DNA from: Lamprocystis purpurea DSM 4197
GTDB taxonomy: Bacteria > Pseudomonadota > Gammaproteobacteria > Chromatiales > Chromatiaceae
Direction of reading: 5' to 3'
Assembly: GCF_000379525.1 (NCBI RefSeq)
Contig: NZ_KB902504.1
Coordinates: 155-64,154 of the forward strand
DNA length: 64,000 bases
The notes below the pieces were generated by a model, which did no database searches, was not told where the DNA came from, and worked only from the letters and a program-made list of their open reading frames with translations. This document shows, piece after piece, positions 6,813-15,638 of the stretch. Position 1 is the stretch's first letter; the number at the start of each line of letters is the position of its first letter. The translations under genes were made by a program, and so were the position numbers.

Positions 6813-7997
6813 CTACCAGCGTTCGATGATCGCCGCGATGCCCTGGCCGCCGCCGATGCACATGGAGATCAGTGCGTAACGCCCGCCGCAGCGCTGCAGC
6901 TCATGCATGGCCTTGACGGTGACGATGGCCCCGGTGGCGCCGATGGGGTGGCCGAGCGAGATGCCGGAGCCGTTCGGGTTGACCTTGTCCCCATCCAGTT
7001 TCAACTCACGGGTGCAGGCCAGGGCCTGGGCCGCAAAGGCTTCGTTGAGCTCGATCACGTCCATGTCGGCGACCGACAGGCCGGTCTTGGCCAGCACCTG
7101 CTGCACCGCGGGGATGGGGCCGATGCCCATATGCTTGGGCTCGACGCCGGCCAGGCTGTAACCCACCAGCCGCGCCATCGGTTTGAGTCCGCGCGCCCGT
7201 GCGGTGGCGCCGTCCATCACGACGACAGCGGCGGCCGCGTCATTGATGCCCGAGGCGTTACCGGCGGTCACGGTGCCGTCGGGCTTGAAGGCGGTGCGCA
7301 GCTTGGCCATGCCCTCCAGGCTCGCGTCGGCGCGCACATGCTCGTCGATCTCGAACAGGGTGACGCCCTTGCGGGTCTTGAGCTCGACCGGGACGATCTG
7401 GTCTTTGAAGCGACCGGCGGCCTGGGCGGCGGCGGCGCGTTGGTGCGACAGCACGGCCAGCGCGTCCTGGTCCGCGCGGTTGACCTGGTAGTGCGCGGCC
7501 ACGTTCTCGGCGGTGATGCCCATGTGGATGGTGTCGAAGGGGTCGGTCAGTGCGCCGACCATCATGTCCATCATGGTGCCGTCACCCATGCGCTGGCCCC
7601 AGCGGGCGGTGGCCAGGCCGTAGAGCCCGCGGGACATGCTCTCGGCCCCGCCGGCGACCGCGATCTGCAGGTCGCCAAGCAGGATTTGCTGGGCGGCGCA
7701 GACGATGGCCTGCAGGCCGGAGCCGCAGAGCCGGTTGAGGGTGAAGGCCTGGCTCTCGTGGGGCAGGCCGGCCATGACGGACGACACCCGCGACAGATAC
7801 ATGTCTTTGGGCTCGGTATGGATCACGTTGCCGAAGACGCAGGCCTGGAATTCGGCGGCGGGGACCCCGGAGCGGGCGATGGCCTCGCGGATCACCAGGG
7901 CGCCGAGTTGGGTGGGCGGAACATCCTTGAGGGCCCCGCCGTAGTCGCCGATCGCGGTGCGTACGCCGGAGAGCAGGGCGATTTCGGGATGACTCAT
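6813..7997 (-). CDS. phaA: Acetyl-CoA acetyltransferase (thiolase)
   Basis: Thiolases join two acetyl-CoA into acetoacetyl-CoA, the first step of polyhydroxybutyrate synthesis, or run in reverse in fatty acid degradation. The 394 residues are full length. The acylated cysteine is C91 in RLCGSGLQA; the C-terminal signatures are NPNGSGISLGHPIGATG (catalytic His) and CIGGGQG (second Cys). An AGGAG lies about 11 bases before the ATG at 7997. The divergent neighbour across 290 bases encodes a phasin, which supports a role in polyhydroxyalkanoate metabolism, although no synthase gene is in the window. Confidence 0.93.
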   Translation of the reverse strand: MSHPEIALLSGVRTAIGDYGGALKDVPPTQLGALVIREAIARSGVPAAEFQACVFGNVIHTEPKDMYLSRVSSVMAGLPHESQAFTLNRLCGSGLQAIVCAAQQILLGDLQIAVAGGAESMSRGLYGLATARWGQRMGDGTMMDMMVGALTDPFDTIHMGITAENVAAHYQVNRADQDALAVLSHQRAAAAQAAGRFKDQIVPVELKTRKGVTLFEIDEHVRADASLEGMAKLRTAFKPDGTVTAGNASGINDAAAAVVVMDGATARARGLKPMARLVGYSLAGVEPKHMGIGPIPAVQQVLAKTGLSVADMDVIELNEAFAAQALACTRELKLDGDKVNPNGSGISLGHPIGATGAIVTVKAMHELQRCGGRYALISMCIGGGQGIAAIIERW

Positions 7998-8287
7998 GTT
8001 GTCTTCACTCCTCGATATTGTTGGTGGTTTCTTGGTATTTCCGGTTGCCTGGGGAGGGCCGGTCTCGATCGTTCCATCCCCTCGGTCGGCCGGATGGGGT
8101 CACGGGACCAGACATCCTGCAAGAGGCGCCGGTTTCCTGCAAGTGTCTTGCGTGTCCCGCCGGCAATTCCGATCTGGAACTGATGTGCGTAATGACCCTG
8201 ATTTGACCCATGGGACAGGTTAAAATAAAGTCCCACCGAGTTGCCGTGCTCGACGCGGCGAATCAACCAACCGAAGGAGACCCTAAA

Positions 8288-8719
8288 ATGTCTGATACCA
8301 AGAACCCTTTTGGCGATTTTGAGACGATATTCAAACAGATGAAAATACCTGGCCTGGATATGGATGCGATGATGGCGGCTTACCGCAAGAACGTCGAGGC
8401 CGTGACCTCGGCCACGCGGGTCGCCAACGAGGGGATGCTGGCCCTGGTCAAGCGTCAGGCCGAGATCGTCAAGGACGCCCTGGAGCAGGTGCGCGTCGTC
8501 GGTACCGAGCTGTCCTCGGCCAAAGATGCCCAGGAACTTGCCGCGCGCCAGGCTGAAATCGCCAAGCAGACGTTCGACAAGGCCGCCGCCAACATGAAGG
8601 AACTGGCGGACATGATGACCAAGTCCAACACCGCGTCCCTGGAGATCATCCAGACGCGGATGAACGACGGTCTGGCTGAACTGCAGAGCCTGATGACGAA
8701 GGCCGGCGACAAGACCTGA
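8288..8719 (+). CDS. Phasin family protein
   Basis: Phasins coat polyhydroxyalkanoate granules and control their number and size. This 143-residue protein is nearly all amphipathic helix, with no cysteines, and has the phasin_2 pattern (FKQMKIPGLDMDAMMAAYRK, then NVEAVTSATRVANEGM). The ATG at 8288 follows AGGAGA with seven bases between. It is divergent from the thiolase gene and convergent with the CoA-transferase gene. A perfect hairpin just downstream probably ends both transcripts. Confidence 0.9.
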   Translation: MSDTKNPFGDFETIFKQMKIPGLDMDAMMAAYRKNVEAVTSATRVANEGMLALVKRQAEIVKDALEQVRVVGTELSSAKDAQELAARQAEIAKQTFDKAAANMKELADMMTKSNTASLEIIQTRMNDGLAELQSLMTKAGDKT

Positions 8720-8770
8720 TCCCGCCGCCGGGCGCGGTGGCGACACCCCGCCCGGCATTGCGCGGTCGTC

Positions 8771-8828
8771 GGTCCGCACAGCGGACCCTACGGATCAATG
8801 TTTTACCGTAGGGTCCGCTGTGCGGACC
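8771..8828. terminator. Perfect 23-base hairpin between convergent genes
   Basis: GGTCCGCACAGCGGACCCTA plus CGG at 8771-8793 is followed by a 12-base loop and its exact reverse complement at 8806-8828. It lies between the ends of the phasin gene and the CoA-transferase gene, so a bidirectional terminator is plausible, although neither side has a strong U-run. The arm sequence is the same unit as the tandem repeats at 1628-1706. Confidence 0.75.
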
Positions 8829-8853
8829 GCCCGCCTGACCCGGTCCGCGCGGC

Positions 8854-10788
8854 TTACTCAGGCGCGTCGTTGGTCGGCACGGCCAGGGTCTGGCCGCGCT
8901 TCAGGCGCAGGAAAGCGCTCGTGGTGTAGCGGGTGATGTCGGCATAGAAACACGCGTACAGGTCCGCCGTCATGGCGTGGTAGGCGGCCTCCAGGTCGGG
9001 TGGCATGCTCAGGTGATCGCGGTTGACGATCGCGTGCACGCGATGATTCATGGGCGTCAGGAGGGTGCTCACGGCGGCTTGCAGCGCGTCGATGTCCGCC
9101 TGAGTCTTGATGGTCAGCCGTTCCAGGTCGATGAAGAACAGGCGCCCGTGCGGCGCGTAGGCCAGGCGCTCGGTGAGTGGAACCGCGTGCTGGTCGGTGC
9201 GAATCCCCATCGGTTCGGGTCGGAAGATGCGCGCGTCCATCAGCCGGGGCGGCTGATCGATGATGGGTGCGAAGTCCATCCGCGCCAGAATATCGCGTTC
9301 GAGGTCCAGCCCCGGGGCGATCTCGATCAATTCCAGTCCGTCCGGACGCAGGCGCAGGACGCAGCGTTCGGTCACATAGAGCACCGGTTGGCCCTTGGCC
9401 GCGGCATGGGGTCCGCTGTAAGTGCGGTGTTCCACCTGTTGGACGAACTTGGACGCATGGCTCTCCTCGTCGATGTGGAGTTGCCCGTCCGCGACCTCGT
9501 AGCGGCACTTGCCGGCGCTGAAGGTCCCGACGAAGATCAGCGTCCGGGCGCGCTGGCTGATATTGATGAAGCCCCCGGCCCCGGCCAGCTTGGGTCCGAA
9601 TTTACTGACGTTGACATTGCCCTCGCGGTCGACCTGGGCCAGACCAAGACAGGCCAGATCCAGCCCGCCGCCGTCATAAAAATCGAACTGGGATGGCTGA
9701 TCGATGATCGCCTGAGCGTTGGTTGCGGCGCCGAAGTTGAGCCCTCCGGCGGGCAGCCCGCCGATGGTTCCGGGCTCGGTGGTGAGGGTCAGCAGTTCGA
9801 GGATGCGCTCCTCGTTGGCGACACTGGCCACCCCCTCGGGCATGCCGATTCCCAGGTTGACGACGCTGTTGGGCTTGAGTTCGCAGGCGGCGCGCCGGGC
9901 GATGATCTTGCGGGCGCCCATGGGCATGGCGGCGATCGACTGCATCGGCACCCGGACCTCGCTGCCGAAGGCGGCGTTGTACGGGGTGGCGAAGGTCTGC
10001 CAATGATGCTCCGGGGCCGGCGCGACCACGACGCAGTCCACCAGGATGCCGGGGATTTTCACCGCCTTGGCCGGCAGCGTGCCGCGCGCGGCGAGCCGCT
10101 CGACCTGGACGATGACCAGGCCCCCCGAGTTGTGGGCGGCGCCGGCGATGGCCAGTGCCTCCAGGAACAGCGCCTCCTTCTCCATCGTGATATTGCCGTC
10201 GGCGTCGCCGGTGGTGCCGCGCAGCAGCGCGACGTTCACCGGCCGGCTCGGGTAGAACAGGTACTCTTCACCGTGGATGTTCATCAGTTCCACGAGGTCC
10301 TGCGTGGTGCGGCTATTGAGCTTGCCGCCGCCGTTGCGGGGGTCGACGAAAGTGCCGAGCCCGATCCGGGAAATCACCCCCGGACGCTTGCCGGCGACCT
10401 CCCGGAACCAGTGCGAGATGACGCCCTGGGGCAGATTGTAGGCCTCCACCTGGTTTGCCGCAGCCAGTCGGCCGAGCTTGGGGGCCAGTCCCCAATGGCC
10501 GCCGATGACACGCCGCAGCAGGCCGGGATGGGCCAAATGGTTGAGCCCGCGCTCGCCGCCGTCGCCCTGGCCGGCGGCGTAGATCAGGGTCAGATCGCGC
10601 GGCTCGTCGGTTTCCAGGAAGCGTTCCTCCAGGGCGACGGCCAGACCCTCGGCGAAACCGATGCCGACGAATCCGCCGGTCGCCAGGGTATCGCCGGTCT
10701 GGATCAGACGCACCGCCGCGCGCGCCGTGACCACCTTGCCCATACCGTCGAGGTCCGGGGATTGCAATGCCGGGTGTGTCGTGCTCAT
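8854..10788 (-). CDS. Acyl-CoA:acetate/3-ketoacid CoA-transferase, fused alpha-beta with extra C-terminus
   Basis: This is a single-chain family I CoA-transferase like E. coli YdiF, moving CoA between acetate or short acids and acyl-CoAs. The alpha half has the [14 protein letters not shown] glycine-rich start; the beta half has [19 protein letters not shown], which should hold the catalytic glutamate. The ATG at 10788 gives 644 residues. YdiF-type enzymes are about 530 long, and the extra 110 residues form a separate C-terminal segment (from about [19 protein letters not shown]). Next to a thiolase and a phasin, it may supply or drain acyl-CoA for storage polymer. Confidence 0.9.
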   Translation of the reverse strand: MSTTHPALQSPDLDGMGKVVTARAAVRLIQTGDTLATGGFVGIGFAEGLAVALEERFLETDEPRDLTLIYAAGQGDGGERGLNHLAHPGLLRRVIGGHWGLAPKLGRLAAANQVEAYNLPQGVISHWFREVAGKRPGVISRIGLGTFVDPRNGGGKLNSRTTQDLVELMNIHGEEYLFYPSRPVNVALLRGTTGDADGNITMEKEALFLEALAIAGAAHNSGGLVIVQVERLAARGTLPAKAVKIPGILVDCVVVAPAPEHHWQTFATPYNAAFGSEVRVPMQSIAAMPMGARKIIARRAACELKPNSVVNLGIGMPEGVASVANEERILELLTLTTEPGTIGGLPAGGLNFGAATNAQAIIDQPSQFDFYDGGGLDLACLGLAQVDREGNVNVSKFGPKLAGAGGFINISQRARTLIFVGTFSAGKCRYEVADGQLHIDEESHASKFVQQVEHRTYSGPHAAAKGQPVLYVTERCVLRLRPDGLELIEIAPGLDLERDILARMDFAPIIDQPPRLMDARIFRPEPMGIRTDQHAVPLTERLAYAPHGRLFFIDLERLTIKTQADIDALQAAVSTLLTPMNHRVHAIVNRDHLSMPPDLEAAYHAMTADLYACFYADITRYTTSAFLRLKRGQTLAVPTNDAPE

Positions 10789-10953
10789 GCTCCGTCTCCG
10801 CGCTGGGCGCAAGGCCGTTGATTTGGTGTGCGTGGGCGAAGGATGCTGCCGGGCGGCGCGGCTGTCCAGCACCGGCGCACCGAAGCCGGCCGCCGCCCGG
10901 GCAATTTCGGTTACTCTGCGCACACCCGTTTCAACGTCCGTGAGCCCGCCGCG

Positions 10954-12042
10954 ATGAGCCGCCTGGAACGACTCTATTCGCCCCCGGAGATCGGCGCACC
11001 CGGCAAGCGCCAGGCGCGCGGGCGCCGCCGCGACCTCCTTTACTCGGGGCTGTTCGTCATCGCCATGGCGGCTATCGCCATCGCCGCACTGGCCCTGGTG
11101 ATGCCCGGGTTCTTTGGCGGAACCTATCGGCTGCACGCCTATTTTCTGGAGGCGCAGGGGCTCACCGAGGGCATCCAGGTGATCCAGGAAGGCTATGTCA
11201 TCGGTATCGTGGAGAGCGTCTCCCCGCTCTTTCCGGGGCGGGACGCCGCTGCGGCGCGCTGTCCGGCACCGCCGATGGGCGCGTCGCGCTCCCCGGCCCT
11301 GCCGTGTTTCCGCGCCTCACTGCGCATCAAGAACGACTGGCCGGTGCCGGTCGACAGCCTGGCCCGGATCGGTGCGGCCGGTCTGCTCCAGGGCGATGCC
11401 GTCAAGATCCATCCCGGCGCCTCGCCGTCACTGCTGGCCAGCGGCGCCATCATCGATGCCGAGGGCCGGGAGGCGGATTTGCTGGCCAAGCTGAGTGAGC
11501 TGACGGATGGGCTCGCGCTGGTGGTCACGGAGACCATCGCCCCGGCGCTTGCCAGCATCAAGGCCCAGATCCAGACCATCGAGGCCCTGCTTGGTACCGG
11601 TGCGGATCAGGAGGGTAACCGCGAGCGTCTGGCCGGCGCCTTCGAGAGCCTGCAGCGCTTGAGCGCGGCCATGGAGTCGGCGGTGGACCCGAAAAAGATC
11701 GCGGCGATCCTGGACTCGGTCGAGCGGATGTCCCGGCATCTGAGCGAGGTCTCGGGGACGCTCGGCGGCAGCACGGAGGCGGTCAAGGGCGCGGTGCGGC
11801 AATATGGCGAACTGGCGCAGGAGATCCGGGGGGTCGTGCGCGACAACAAGCCGGCCCTGCAACGCTCACTGGACGATACCCAATTCCTGTTGCAGGAGGT
11901 CTCTGCCGCCTTGACTCCGATCCTCAGCAATATTGACGACATGAGCCACAATCTGTCGGCCCTCGCGCGCGAATTGCGGCGCGATCCGGCCACCATCATC
12001 AAGGGCCGTGAGGTCAAGGAACAGGCGCCGTGGTTCAAATGA
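10954..12042 (+). CDS. MCE-domain (MlaD-type) lipid-binding protein
   Basis: MCE proteins are anchored in the inner membrane and form periplasmic hexameric rings that carry lipids for MlaE/MlaF-type transporters. A short basic cytoplasmic leader and one transmembrane helix (about residues 31-52) precede the MCE domain ([20 protein letters not shown]), which is interrupted by a proline/alanine-rich stretch near residue 100. A long helical C-terminal region follows, as in PqiB/YebT-like and MlaD-like proteins. It overlaps the lipoprotein gene by four bases. The matching permease and ATPase genes are at 4209-5848. Confidence 0.88.
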   Translation: MSRLERLYSPPEIGAPGKRQARGRRRDLLYSGLFVIAMAAIAIAALALVMPGFFGGTYRLHAYFLEAQGLTEGIQVIQEGYVIGIVESVSPLFPGRDAAAARCPAPPMGASRSPALPCFRASLRIKNDWPVPVDSLARIGAAGLLQGDAVKIHPGASPSLLASGAIIDAEGREADLLAKLSELTDGLALVVTETIAPALASIKAQIQTIEALLGTGADQEGNRERLAGAFESLQRLSAAMESAVDPKKIAAILDSVERMSRHLSEVSGTLGGSTEAVKGAVRQYGELAQEIRGVVRDNKPALQRSLDDTQFLLQEVSAALTPILSNIDDMSHNLSALARELRRDPATIIKGREVKEQAPWFK

Positions 12043-12671
12043 TCAGGGCGGGCATCGGGATCGCCGTGCTGTTCGCCCTGGCGGGCCTCGTCGGGTGCGG
12101 CACATCCGGTCCGATCAAGTCCGATCGGTTCTATCGTCTGGACCCGGCGGTGCTGGAGGGACCGGCGGGCGCCCCGGTTCCGGCGATCCTCGTGGTGAAC
12201 GACCTGGCGGCCCGCGGCTTCCTGGGGAGTCGCGCCATCCCTTTCCGCACCCGTGAGGATCCCCTGGTCGCTCAGCGCTACGACGATCTGCTGTGGGAGG
12301 AGCCGCCCGCGCGGGCCTTGGCGCGCGCGCTGGTGACCGCGCTGCGGGCGGCGCGGGTCTTCGAGTTCGTCGTGGTGTCGGCCGAGCGGGCACGCGCGGA
12401 TTATCTGCTGGGCGGTGAGTTGGAACGCTTCGAGCATCTGCCGACCGATCAGCCGCCGCGGGTGGCGGCGACCTTCCATCTGGCGCTGGTGCGGGCGGAT
12501 GACCGCAGCGTCGTCGCGACCCGGGACTACCGCGGCGAGGAGCCGGTCGACGCCGCCACGCCGGACGCCATGATCGCGGCCTTCAACCGGCTGAGCGCCC
12601 GGTTGGCGGCCGCGGTGGTGCGCGATCTCCAGTCCGTCAAGCCGCGCCTGCACGGAGCGGCGCGGCCGTGA
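12039..12671 (+). CDS. ABC-type transport auxiliary lipoprotein (PqiC/YmbA-like)
   Basis: PqiC-like lipoproteins are outer-membrane partners of MCE transporters. The leader [20 protein letters not shown] ends in a lipobox (LVGC), and the first mature region FYRLDP is the conserved start of the family's domain. The ATG at 12039 overlaps the MCE gene stop (ATGA); the GTG at 12030 is less likely. The overlap shows the two are made together, which supports one envelope lipid transport complex with the distant permease/ATPase pair. Confidence 0.85.
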   Translation: MIRAGIGIAVLFALAGLVGCGTSGPIKSDRFYRLDPAVLEGPAGAPVPAILVVNDLAARGFLGSRAIPFRTREDPLVAQRYDDLLWEEPPARALARALVTALRAARVFEFVVVSAERARADYLLGGELERFEHLPTDQPPRVAATFHLALVRADDRSVVATRDYRGEEPVDAATPDAMIAAFNRLSARLAAAVVRDLQSVKPRLHGAARP

Positions 12672-12701
12672 GGGGAGCGGCCAGCGGCCAGCCATCACCC
12701 C

Positions 12702-14045
12702 ATGACTGAGCCGCTGCATCCCAACCGCTTCGCCGGCCTCGATCCGGTGGGTCTGGAGCACATGCTGGTCGCCTGGCGACAACTCGCCATCCCGGGACCG
12801 CTGCCCGCCTACCAGTTGCGCGGTGTCGAACTGGCCCATCCGGACCCGCGCGTCCGCTTCGCCCGGCGGATCGTGGCCAGCATGCCCTGTGCCAACGGAC
12901 GCGATACCCTGGCGCTGGTGGACAAAGCGTCGCCGCATAGTCTGTTCGATTTGATGCTGACCGAGGTCTCGGCCGTTGCCAAATCCACGCCGGTTGACGT
13001 CGCCGCGGCCACCGGCCGCGCGCTCTGGCGAACCGGCGGCAACTTCGTGCGATTCTGCTCGCAGCCGCGGGTGGTGGAGGACTTCGGGCTTGCGGGCGGC
13101 GAGTTGCACCTGGCCTTGAACTGCGATCCGCACACTGTCGACCGGGAGAGCGTACAGGCCGCCAAGCAGTTCCATTTGCACTTGCTCTACTGGACGCCGG
13201 CCGCCCTGGCGCCCCTGGCCGGTGCCGAACCCCTGGCGCGCGTGCGCGACGCGCGGCTGCGCCGTCAGGCCCTGGACCCGATCAGCTTCCTGGGCGCGCG
13301 CCTGATCTTCGATGCGCTGTCCGCGCTGGATCTGGGTCTTCCAGGGGCGGCGCTGCTGCCCCCCGCCGCCCCGGCCGTCATTGTCGGCGAGCGCCCGCTG
13401 GGCTGCGTGATCGCGCTCCCCGGCTGGTCGGTGCTGGGTGAGCCGGATTTCGAGGCGCTGATCCGCCGCATCCATGTCCGACTCGCGACGCTGGCGGCCG
13501 ACCTGCTCGAGTCATTCACCGGTGAGCGGGAGCCGCCGCCGCCCTGGCAGCGTCACCCCTTGCTGCCGCGGCGCGACATCAGCGCGCGTATCCTCGCCGG
13601 ACCCTTCACGTCAGGCGTTCGGGACGGGCTCGAGTGCCTGGCCGCGGGTCTGCGTTCGCTCACGCCGCGCTCGGCCGCCCGGCTGGCGCGCGCATCCCCG
13701 GCGGTGCGGATGGACCTGATGACCCTCAACCATCCCGCTTATGCGCTGAATCTCCATGCCCCCCGGCCGTCCGCGCACGGCCTTGCCGAGGCGCCGGTGG
13801 TTCATCTCATCATTCAGCCCCGCTTGTTCTCCGGGATCGGCGGGGCCGGATTGCTGACCTTGGGCGGCGTGCCCAGCGTGCGCGTCCTGCGCGCTCAGGG
13901 GACCTTCAGCTTGGCGCAATGGCGGCAGCGGGCCCGCTTCCAGCGCGCCTTCGCCTGTTTCAATCGGGATGCGCCGGGTGCGGATGCGGTCACCGCTGGC
14001 CTGCCGATCCGCCGTTTTGTCGATTTCGAACGGGGGTGGGTGTGA
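12702..14045 (+). CDS. Protein of unknown function
   Basis: This 447-residue protein begins 30 bases after the auxiliary lipoprotein gene on the same strand and may share its transcript. No signal peptide or transmembrane helix is evident, and it is rich in Ala, Leu, Arg and Pro. A QFHLHLLYW segment near residue 157 resembles part of a HIT-type histidine motif but lacks the third histidine, so I do not assign that family. HPAYALNLHAPRPSAHG and RFVDFERGW near the end look conserved-like. I do not recognise a function. Confidence 0.75.
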   Translation: MTEPLHPNRFAGLDPVGLEHMLVAWRQLAIPGPLPAYQLRGVELAHPDPRVRFARRIVASMPCANGRDTLALVDKASPHSLFDLMLTEVSAVAKSTPVDVAAATGRALWRTGGNFVRFCSQPRVVEDFGLAGGELHLALNCDPHTVDRESVQAAKQFHLHLLYWTPAALAPLAGAEPLARVRDARLRRQALDPISFLGARLIFDALSALDLGLPGAALLPPAAPAVIVGERPLGCVIALPGWSVLGEPDFEALIRRIHVRLATLAADLLESFTGEREPPPPWQRHPLLPRRDISARILAGPFTSGVRDGLECLAAGLRSLTPRSAARLARASPAVRMDLMTLNHPAYALNLHAPRPSAHGLAEAPVVHLIIQPRLFSGIGGAGLLTLGGVPSVRVLRAQGTFSLAQWRQRARFQRAFACFNRDAPGADAVTAGLPIRRFVDFERGWV

Positions 14046-14085
14046 GCAACTGCCGAATTTAGGCAGACCCTTTGTGCCGCCCCGG

Positions 14086-15489
14086 TCAGGACTTGCCGGT
14101 TTTGGCGCTCTTCGCGTTCGGCTTAGCCGCCTTGGAATCGGTCTTGGCGTTCTTTGGCTCGGGTTTGGCGGCCTTGTTATTGGTCTTTGCGTTCTTTGGT
14201 TCGGGTTTGGCCGTCTTGGTATCGGCTTTGACGCTCTTTGCGTCGGGTTTGGCTGCCTTAGCGTCGGTCTTGGCGTTCTTTGGCGGGGGTTTGGCCGTCT
14301 TGGTATCGGCTTTGGCGATCTTTGCCTCGGGTTTCGCTGCCTTGGGATCGGTCTTGGCGATCTTCGCGGCGGGCTTGGTCGCCTTGGACTCGGTCTTGAC
14401 GCTTTTTGGCTCTGATTTGGCTGTCTTGGCGTCGGTCTTAGCGGTTTTTGTACCAGGCGTTGCCGGTTTCGACGCGACCTTCGCGGTCTGCGCCGCTGGT
14501 TTTGCGGTCCGCGGCTCGGCTTTGGCGGCCTTTGCCGCGGGCGCCGCGGTCTTCGACGGGGTCTTGGCAGTCGTTGCCTCGGGTTTGGCGACTTTGGCTT
14601 CCTTCGGTACGGCCGCCGGCTCAGGTACCGGCTGCGGCAGCGGCATCGCGCGCGCCACGGGCACCGGGGTGGGGGCGGCCATCAGGTCGCCGCCGGCGAG
14701 CGCACTGCTGCCGTCAACCACCGGTGCCGGGGTTGAGGTCGACCACTGCAATCCCGAGGAGGCTGGAGTCGTGGGTTCCGGCGTGGGGGTGAGCGACGCC
14801 GCGGCGCGCTCAGGTGCCGGCGCCGCTTCCGTCGGGGTGCGCTCCAACACTGCCGTCGGCGCGTCGGCGCTCCCGGATGCGCCTGCTCCTGACGGGGTCG
14901 TCGCGGCGACAGTCTCACCCCATGCCTGCACCAGCGGGTTGTTCTCCACGGCGGTATTGGGAACCGGGTCGGACTTCGGGGAGAGGGTCGGCATCGCGTT
15001 GGCCACCCGCTGCCGGTTGGCCGTCCAGTTCGAACGAAGTGATTCGAGTGATTGCGTGAGCGCGTCCCGGTAGTTCTCGGTGTAGTCGATCCGTTTGGGT
15101 GCTTTTTCGCCCGGAGGTTGGCTGATCAGGGCGGCGCCCAAGGCGACATTCACTCCTCCGGACTGCTCAATGAACGCTGATGTAACCTCGATGACCGGCG
15201 GTACGCTGCTCGTGGCCGGCGCGAGGGCGAGTGCCGACGGTGAGGACGGGTCGACGGGGCGCTGCATGACCAGCCGATCGTCTCTGGACTGGACGATGCT
15301 CCAGCCCTTGGTCCGTGCCGAACCCATGGCCAGGCCCTTGACCTCAGCGCGGTTGGCTCCGGGGAAGAACAACTGTGGACGGTTGGTCGCATCAAAGCCA
15401 TCGGACACCAACTGGTTCCCGGCGCAACCGGACAGTAACCCGATGCCGAGCAGGCACCAACCAAGAATCGCAAACGAACGCCCCTTCAC
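14086..15489 (-). CDS. Lipoprotein with lysine/alanine/proline-rich repeat tail
   Basis: The preferred start is GTG 15489, five bases after GGAGG. The leader ends in a lipobox (LLSGC, cysteine near residue 22), so the protein should be lipid-anchored. Residues of roughly 25-150 form a globular domain (FPGANRAEVKGLAMGSARTK). A proline/threonine/alanine linker follows. The last 160 or so residues are imperfect repeats of a 7-8 residue unit such as KPEAKIAK or KADTKTAK. The tail resembles histone-H1-like sequences, but the lipobox argues for the envelope, where a cationic tail could bind peptidoglycan, LPS or DNA. The function is unknown. Confidence 0.8.
   Translation of the reverse strand: MKGRSFAILGWCLLGIGLLSGCAGNQLVSDGFDATNRPQLFFPGANRAEVKGLAMGSARTKGWSIVQSRDDRLVMQRPVDPSSPSALALAPATSSVPPVIEVTSAFIEQSGGVNVALGAALISQPPGEKAPKRIDYTENYRDALTQSLESLRSNWTANRQRVANAMPTLSPKSDPVPNTAVENNPLVQAWGETVAATTPSGAGASGSADAPTAVLERTPTEAAPAPERAAASLTPTPEPTTPASSGLQWSTSTPAPVVDGSSALAGGDLMAAPTPVPVARAMPLPQPVPEPAAVPKEAKVAKPEATTAKTPSKTAAPAAKAAKAEPRTAKPAAQTAKVASKPATPGTKTAKTDAKTAKSEPKSVKTESKATKPAAKIAKTDPKAAKPEAKIAKADTKTAKPPPKNAKTDAKAAKPDAKSVKADTKTAKPEPKNAKTNNKAAKPEPKNAKTDSKAAKPNAKSAKTGKS
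14095..14600 (-). repeat. Degenerate tandem repeat encoding KxAKx units
   Basis: Units of about 21-24 bases, seen on the plus strand as variants of CTTGGCGTTCTTTGGCTCGG and similar strings, encode the alanine/lysine-rich tail of the lipoprotein. Period and codon frame agree, so unit gain or loss would change length without a frameshift. The repeats are diverged rather than identical, so they are not very recent. Confidence 0.7.
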
Positions 15490-15638
15490 GTTGACCTCCA
15501 ACCGAACAACACGCGTAATAAACACAGGCGACCGTAAGGATGTTCGCCAAGATATTGAATTTTATCACAGAGGGCGCGATTGCACGCGACAAAGAACACC
15601 ACGCGGCAGCCGCGGGTATTCGGGAGCCGCGCCGCGGG

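Noticed and set aside
6903-8183. A 426-codon open frame opposite the thiolase gene
   Set aside because: The product is rich in Gly, His and Asp with no recognisable fold; the thiolase on the other strand has full motifs.
8977-10821. A 614-codon open frame antisense to the CoA-transferase gene
   Set aside because: It mirrors the coding strand of a clear enzyme gene and encodes a low-complexity, domain-free product.
11607-13475. A 622-codon minus-strand frame across the MCE, lipoprotein and unknown genes
   Set aside because: It spans three plus-strand genes with coupled starts and stops, and its product is Arg/Gln-rich without a domain.
12702-14045. HIT-family hydrolase for the unknown 447-residue protein
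   Set aside because: Only two of the three histidines of the HIT motif are present (HLHLL), and no other family feature was found.
14095-14600. CRISPR array
   Set aside because: The repeats are diverged, in frame with a protein-coding gene, and have no unique spacers of constant length.
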